From NCBI GenBank assembly GCA_033807775.1, contig CM066314.1, positions 153,315,429 through 153,379,428 on the forward strand: DNA of 64,000 nt. Reading direction: 5' to 3'. The DNA comes from Saussurea involucrata. Taxonomy: Eukaryota > Streptophyta > Magnoliopsida > Asterales > Asteraceae. The notes beneath the pieces are model-generated. The model was not told the DNA's origin, searched no databases, and saw nothing but the letters and a program-made list of their open reading frames with translations. Shown piece after piece: positions 58,882 through 64,000 of the stretch; the stretch's first letter is position 1, and every line of letters begins with the position of its first letter. The translations under genes and the position numbers were made by a program.

Positions 58882-59119
58882 CGTAAGAATTTGTTATCAA
58901 TTATTGAATGTATGTTAAAATGACATGAATCAAGATAAGATACACCAAATTAATCCATATATCGAACATAGATGAACTTAAAGTTAAAAAACGGATCCAC
59001 TTCTCATATGATCTTTTCTCATTTAAATATTAACAACCACATGTTTACAACAACCCTTTTTTTGGATGGTGTGGTTTAATTGACTTTAAAGGGAGATTTT
59101 AGTCCATGTGTGTAATGAC

Positions 59120-61760
59120 CTCTTTTATTATAAATAATAAAGTAATTACATTTTTTTGAAAATTTCTATTTTTGTCTTATCAATCTGAAATTATAATTTT
59201 TATCTCTATGATTTATAATTCATTATTATTTTTATCCATATGATTTAAACTTGATTGTTTTCTTCGTTCCTATAACTTGCAATTTATTTCTATTTTGGTC
59301 CCTTGTACTTACAAATAGTCATTAGCCGGGAGTCCAGGAAGAAAATGAATTGCAAACCATATAGACGATTAAAATTCCAAAAATGCATGGACGAAATCCG
59401 CAATTTTTAACAAACCATGAGGACGAAAAATACAATTGTAACTCCCTTGAATTTGGAAAAAACAACTAATTTAAATTTTTCAATAATACATCAAATAAAG
59501 ATGAAATTCATTTATACAAATCAACTTGAATTACCTTAAATAAGATTCTAGATTTAACCCCAACAATTCATAACCCAAGTCTTATAGAAAGACTAAATAT
59601 AGGTCGGGTGTTACTAAACACAAAAACAATTGTTATCTCCAATGTGCGGAAAGCTTTACCTAATGGTTACACTCTTCTCGTACATCTAACTAGCCCTAAA
59701 CTCTTCACGAAACCGCTTGTATCATTCCCCAACGAGAACATGATGCACATACCGACAAATAAAAAGTTTAGGCTAACACCTAGTAATTCAAGAGTTTTCA
59801 TCTTAATTATACAAATCAATAAACCGAAAGAATGCAATTTAAATCATGATTTATAAAATGACATACATTCAATATGAAAACAACTCATTTTCTAAAACAC
59901 ACAATTTATTTTGTGATGAAAAATCCTAATATAAAACATTCTTTTAAAATATAAACTTAACCCAAAACTCACCCAAATTTGAATAATGATTAAATTCTCG
60001 AATGATGAAAACGTGGATAAAACTCTATTATCCAAAATATCTGAAAACACAGATAAGGTATAATATTCAAACTGCAATTCATGGATAGAACTTTGTACAC
60101 AAAACGTCAATGAAAGCATGGATAATACTCAATACCCCAAAACAACCAATGTAAACAACAGTCAACATTGGAAGCGTCAAATCGTGGATAGTCTTCGTTT
60201 CCAAATAATATACCCAAAATCCACCATTCGGGGACACGGGAGACCCGATTCCATTGAATGTGACGAAACACAAAAGTATGTCACATATTTATGTTATATA
60301 AGCGTCACTTAAGGATTTCACATTCGTTAACATCAACCTTTCCGGGTCTATAGCTAGCGAATCAACAAGCTCAACACATCTATGTTTATTGCTTAGATAG
60401 TCATCAAGTTCAACCTTTCTAGGTCTGTACCTTGGAATTTACAACCATTCATCAAGTTCAACCCCTCTAGGTATGTACCTTGGAATTTACAAACATCCCA
60501 GTTAAGCTTGTTCACAAGAAATTTGCAAACACGTGCTCTAGATACATGAATATCTCAAACACAACTTAGATTGAGACAAATTACTTTCCAAATGAGTTTA
60601 TACCATTTATTCTTTTAAAACGTCTCATAACTCAAGAACAAACATTTCTCCAAAACACACACTAAAACATTAAAATACCTATACTTGTGATTTATTTATC
60701 AAAATGCCCAAAAATCCCGAATGTGGGTGTTTCACAAGATTTATAAAATCAAATATCCCAAATAAGTAAAACTAATCAAATATTCCAACATTTGATAATT
60801 ATTAAGTAAAACACATTTAAAAATCAACTTGAACTCATTTTGCTGGATTTAGGCTAAATATAGACTTTACCCCAATATGAACTTTCTTGAAGAAACTTGA
60901 ATCCACAAGCAATTCTTCCAAAAACCTAGATCCACAAGTTTCCAAGCATAAACATACATATCCAAGCACTTAGAATCATTCCCCAAGCATCTTATTCAAA
61001 ATCTTCATTTATACCAAAACCCTAATTTTTTGACCTAAATTTTCCTAAGATCATCCAAACCGAAATTTGAGAAATAGTTTACTAAAAAGTCATAAATGGA
61101 ACATGTATAACTCATATAAAAGTTTAGAAACTAGGAGGATGAACTCACCACATAAGATTTGATGAAAACCTAGAAACCCCAAAAATCTCTAAAGTTGATA
61201 ATGAAAACTTGACCTTGCAAGGCTGCAACTCAAGATGAAATCACTAATTATGGTGGATGAGGAACACTTTGATCTTCATAAAAGAGTTCCAAAAATGAGT
61301 TAGGCTTTGTATTGGGTGAAGGGATTTCGTTTTTGGAGATAAATGAGAGAGTTGAGAACTGAGAGAGTAAAAAATGGTTGAAAATCCAGAATTAATCACC
61401 CTGGTGCAATGTGCTACATTGTAATGCGACTATGACATGGCAAAGTCACATGTCATTGTCGCTCCCATACTCCAGAGAGTGCCTCTACTTCTGCTACAAT
61501 GTCAGGCTACAATGACATCAGTCATAGTCTCTTGACATTGTAGCCGGACTCATACCGAGCCCCAAAATATGACTTTTCTCGCACAGGACACCCTCGATTT
61601 ACCTAGGGACTAAAAATAATAATTTCCTATCACAAAAAATATATGATCTAGAAACCACAACCGAACACGGGGTGAATTTTACTTACCAAAGTTTTCGGGT
61701 GTTACAATAATTTACTCTAAATAATAAAGTGAGTTATATTTTTGGTCCTTCTGTTTGTTT
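59120..61760. repeat. Foldback repeat family, copies 3 and 4, split by a solo LTR
   Basis: The blocks AAATTGCAAACCAT, CATGGACGAAATCCGC and GAGGACGAAAAATACAAT run up to 59,436. They resume after the LTR at 61,707 with ATAATTTACTCTAAATAATAAAG. A second TTATATTTTTGGTCC end follows at about 61,735. Confidence 0.72.
59437..61706 (-). mobile_element. Solo LTR of the minus-strand gypsy-type family
   Basis: It starts TGTAACTCCCTTGAATTTGG and ends CGGGTGTTACA, 2270 bp. Flanking 5-mers acaat (59,432-59,436) and ataat (61,707-61,711) match at 4 of 5. It is colinear with the LTR at 20,451 and has no primer site or internal region on either side. Minus orientation is inferred from that relative. Confidence 0.85.
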
Positions 61761-62236
61761 CAAATATGGATATCATCCCTCAATATCCTTATTTTTCACT
61801 CGGTTAACTGAAGCTCCATTAAGTAGACATGTGCCCCTTAAGTGAGGGCAATTATGTCTTTTGACATTTCATCTTATTCTCACCTCCTTCCTCAACCTCA
61901 ATAATAGTCACCACCCACCACCACCCTTAAATCTTAATCATTACTGACCACAACCTATGACCACCAGTCAATACCGTAAATCATTCAAGAGCATTTAAAG
62001 ATTCGTAACCCATACTTAGAATGTAATGAATGCATGCAAATAACAACTTAGAATCTAAATATAAACTGAAATCATTTTTATTCGATACAAAAACAATTAT
62101 CAAATAGAAAAAAAACTCTAAATCGAAAACCCAAAACCCTAAATCCAAATCAAAATGCTAAATTATATGTCATGATGAACATTTGTGCAAAAGCTGATAC
62201 GAGCTGCCTTGGTGTTCATCAAGAGAGAGAGAGAGA
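61761..62236. other. Intergenic, nothing recognised; GA microsatellite at the end
   Basis: Low-complexity ACCACCACC-type and A-rich sequence. (GA)n at 62,222-62,235 abuts the next LTR. Confidence 0.5.
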
Positions 62237-64000
62237 TGTAATACCCCTGAAAATAGGGGTAAATTTAAACGTAAATACTGGCATAACAAGACAATCTATA
62301 AAGAAAAAAATCACCCAAAAGTGGAAATAGTAATAACGTTTACAATCCAAAACATAAAAGATAAATTCAACAACCTACTAATCTAAACTACCTTGGCCTA
62401 GATTAAAGACGAGTGTCGCTATCTCTTCTCAAAAGAATCGTGTTCACAAAATATCGCCATATTTATTCTTCACCAAAATGTGCCATTATCGGCAACTTGA
62501 CTCTTTGTTTAAACCCAAAGAGTCTCAACGCCAGAACGACTTGATATACGTGCCATTTTAAGAATAAGTATTAGGCTAAAGCCTATTGAGATCAAACAAT
62601 CATAAACTAAAGCTAAAAGCAAATACATTGGAAACATAGTTTTAAAATCAATACGTTAAACCATTTGAGTCAAAATTGCTTTCAAGATAATGCATAAACA
62701 TCTTGTGATGACAGGGAAGACGCGATTTCCATGATTAATGACTGAACACAAGAGTAAGCCACAATACACGTTAAATAAGTCACACTCATGAATTATAATC
62801 AAACGATATATTAAGCTTAAATACTCCAAGTTTATTGCTTGTGGAGTCTCAAGCTCAACCACACTAACTCTATAGCTTGAGATATCCAAAATCCGAGTTT
62901 ACTCTTAATCGCTATGAAACTACATCTTACCGCTCTTAGGCGATGTCGGACCATGAAAGTCCACACCTTACTTTCCCATAGAGACTCAATGCCTATTTTA
63001 TGCCATCACAAGGGAATTCAACATCCCAAACCAACAACACAAAAGACTTATATGCATATGGATCCATTACATTATAGTATAACATAATATACCTTCAAGG
63101 TATATAATACCATTGTTTAATACACCAATATGTAGACACCATAAGATAATAAAATCCCTATTTTGCCAAGATATCATAAATAATGGAAAATACCCATTTG
63201 GTTCCAAAACTCATCAAACCTTGAGATATATGACATTTAAGCATAAGGAAGCACCATCCATATTCGTTTCATTAAAACAATTCAAAATCCTCAAAACCTT
63301 AGTTTGACCTAGGTTTTCCAAACTCCACAAAGTATGAGTAAGTGAGTAGTAATAACCTTAAGAAATCATGAACTAATACTTAGAATCCCTTGGAACTTAC
63401 ATTTGAGAGGTATCATCAAAAGTTCAAAAACCCTAAAATCTCCCAAATTCCTCAAAATGAGATTTAAGTTTTAAAAAATGAAAAATATGATCAAAATACG
63501 TATGGGAGACTAAATAATGATATTTTAGCATGTATAAAGTTTGTTAAGTTAGGATGGACTCAAAAATTAGGTTTTTGGTGTAAACCTAGCAAAATGTTGA
63601 GATTATGATGTAGATCTTGATTCCCACTTCAATCCTTGAACCTTGATGCTAGAAGCGAGTGAATGCTCCGAAATTCAGACCTATGGTTAGCTAAGTCGAT
63701 TTAATGAAGAGGGAGTGGAGGAGGATGGAATTAAATGAGCCAAAAAGGAGAAGAATCTCAAAATTTGACCTGAAGGTGTGCCTCGCGGTTTGGGGTCGCG
63801 TCGTGGTCGCACGTCTTTTTGGACCTGAACTCTCCAGCGAGTTCCACAGTTTTGTCCGTGGTTTAGGGGTCGAACCGTAAGTCTTCCCAACTTGATGGAT
63901 CCATCTTCAAACCCAAATTTTCAACTCTACTTAGGATCCCGAATCGTTCACAACACCACCATGATAGTATATCTCAGGTGGAATTCAAGGTTACCACATA
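62237..64000 (-). mobile_element. LTR-like sequence, related minus-strand family, running off the window
   Basis: It starts TGTAATACCCCTGAAAATAGG. It shares the sequence of features of the other two minus-strand LTRs: TAGGCTAAAGCCTATTGAGATC, GACGCGATTTCCATGATTAATG, AAAACCTTAG with first-exon-like AAACCCTAAAATC, and a CpG-rich patch (GTCGCGTCGTGGTCGC, about 63,790) near the distal end. No end is reached by 64,000. Confidence 0.65.

Overview
This window looks like a repeat-rich plant nuclear chromosome segment, from a eudicot and possibly Asteraceae (the lineage is inferred, not shown). The evidence is intron-containing plant genes on the minus strand, nested LTR retrotransposons primed by initiator-methionine tRNA, and dense CACTA, hAT, Mutator and TRIM elements. 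There are no bacterial-style operons.

Positions 1-24,160 are almost entirely retrotransposon. A truncated Ty3/gypsy gag-pol fragment and an LTR open the window. A nest of at least four layers follows. The outermost is an old minus-strand gypsy-type element (LTR from 20,451, primer site 20,436-20,447). It was entered by a solo LTR (4529-20,154, duplication gaact). That LTR was entered by a coding-poor LTR element (5496-19,697, duplication attaa). The 5' LTR of that element was entered by a Ty1/copia element (5794-12,143, duplication ttttc). Removing the copia insert and one duplication copy restores a 5' LTR of 1709 bp, the same length as the 3' LTR.

Positions 24,164-33,565 hold a 12-exon minus-strand gene for a U-box/ARM/WD40 E3 ubiquitin ligase related to LIN/CERBERUS (24,766-32,715). 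Its introns are either tiny or inflated by mobile elements. Five of the eleven contain the same CACTA-type miniature element close to the 5' splice site.

Positions 34,284-39,697 are Mutator-like: a non-autonomous element, then a 4.3 kb MULE (35,361-39,688). The MULE has long terminal inverted repeats, a nearly matching 9-bp target duplication, a DDE transposase and a coiled-coil second gene. It also carries an 87-bp inverted repeat that appears to derive from a captured host MATH-domain gene.

Positions 40,322-41,620 hold a bark-storage-protein-like gene of the nucleoside phosphorylase superfamily that lacks part of a conserved exon. Positions 42,100-45,510 are small transposons, palindromes, a satellite-like tract and a LINE endonuclease relic.

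Positions 46,116-58,269 hold an intact 18-exon gene for the peroxisomal beta-oxidation multifunctional protein AIM1, predicted 723 residues ending in the peroxisomal signal ARL. Most of its long introns carry miniature elements or inverted repeats. Positions 58,400-64,000 return to repeats: a miniature element, a foldback repeat split by a minus-strand solo LTR, and another LTR running off the end.
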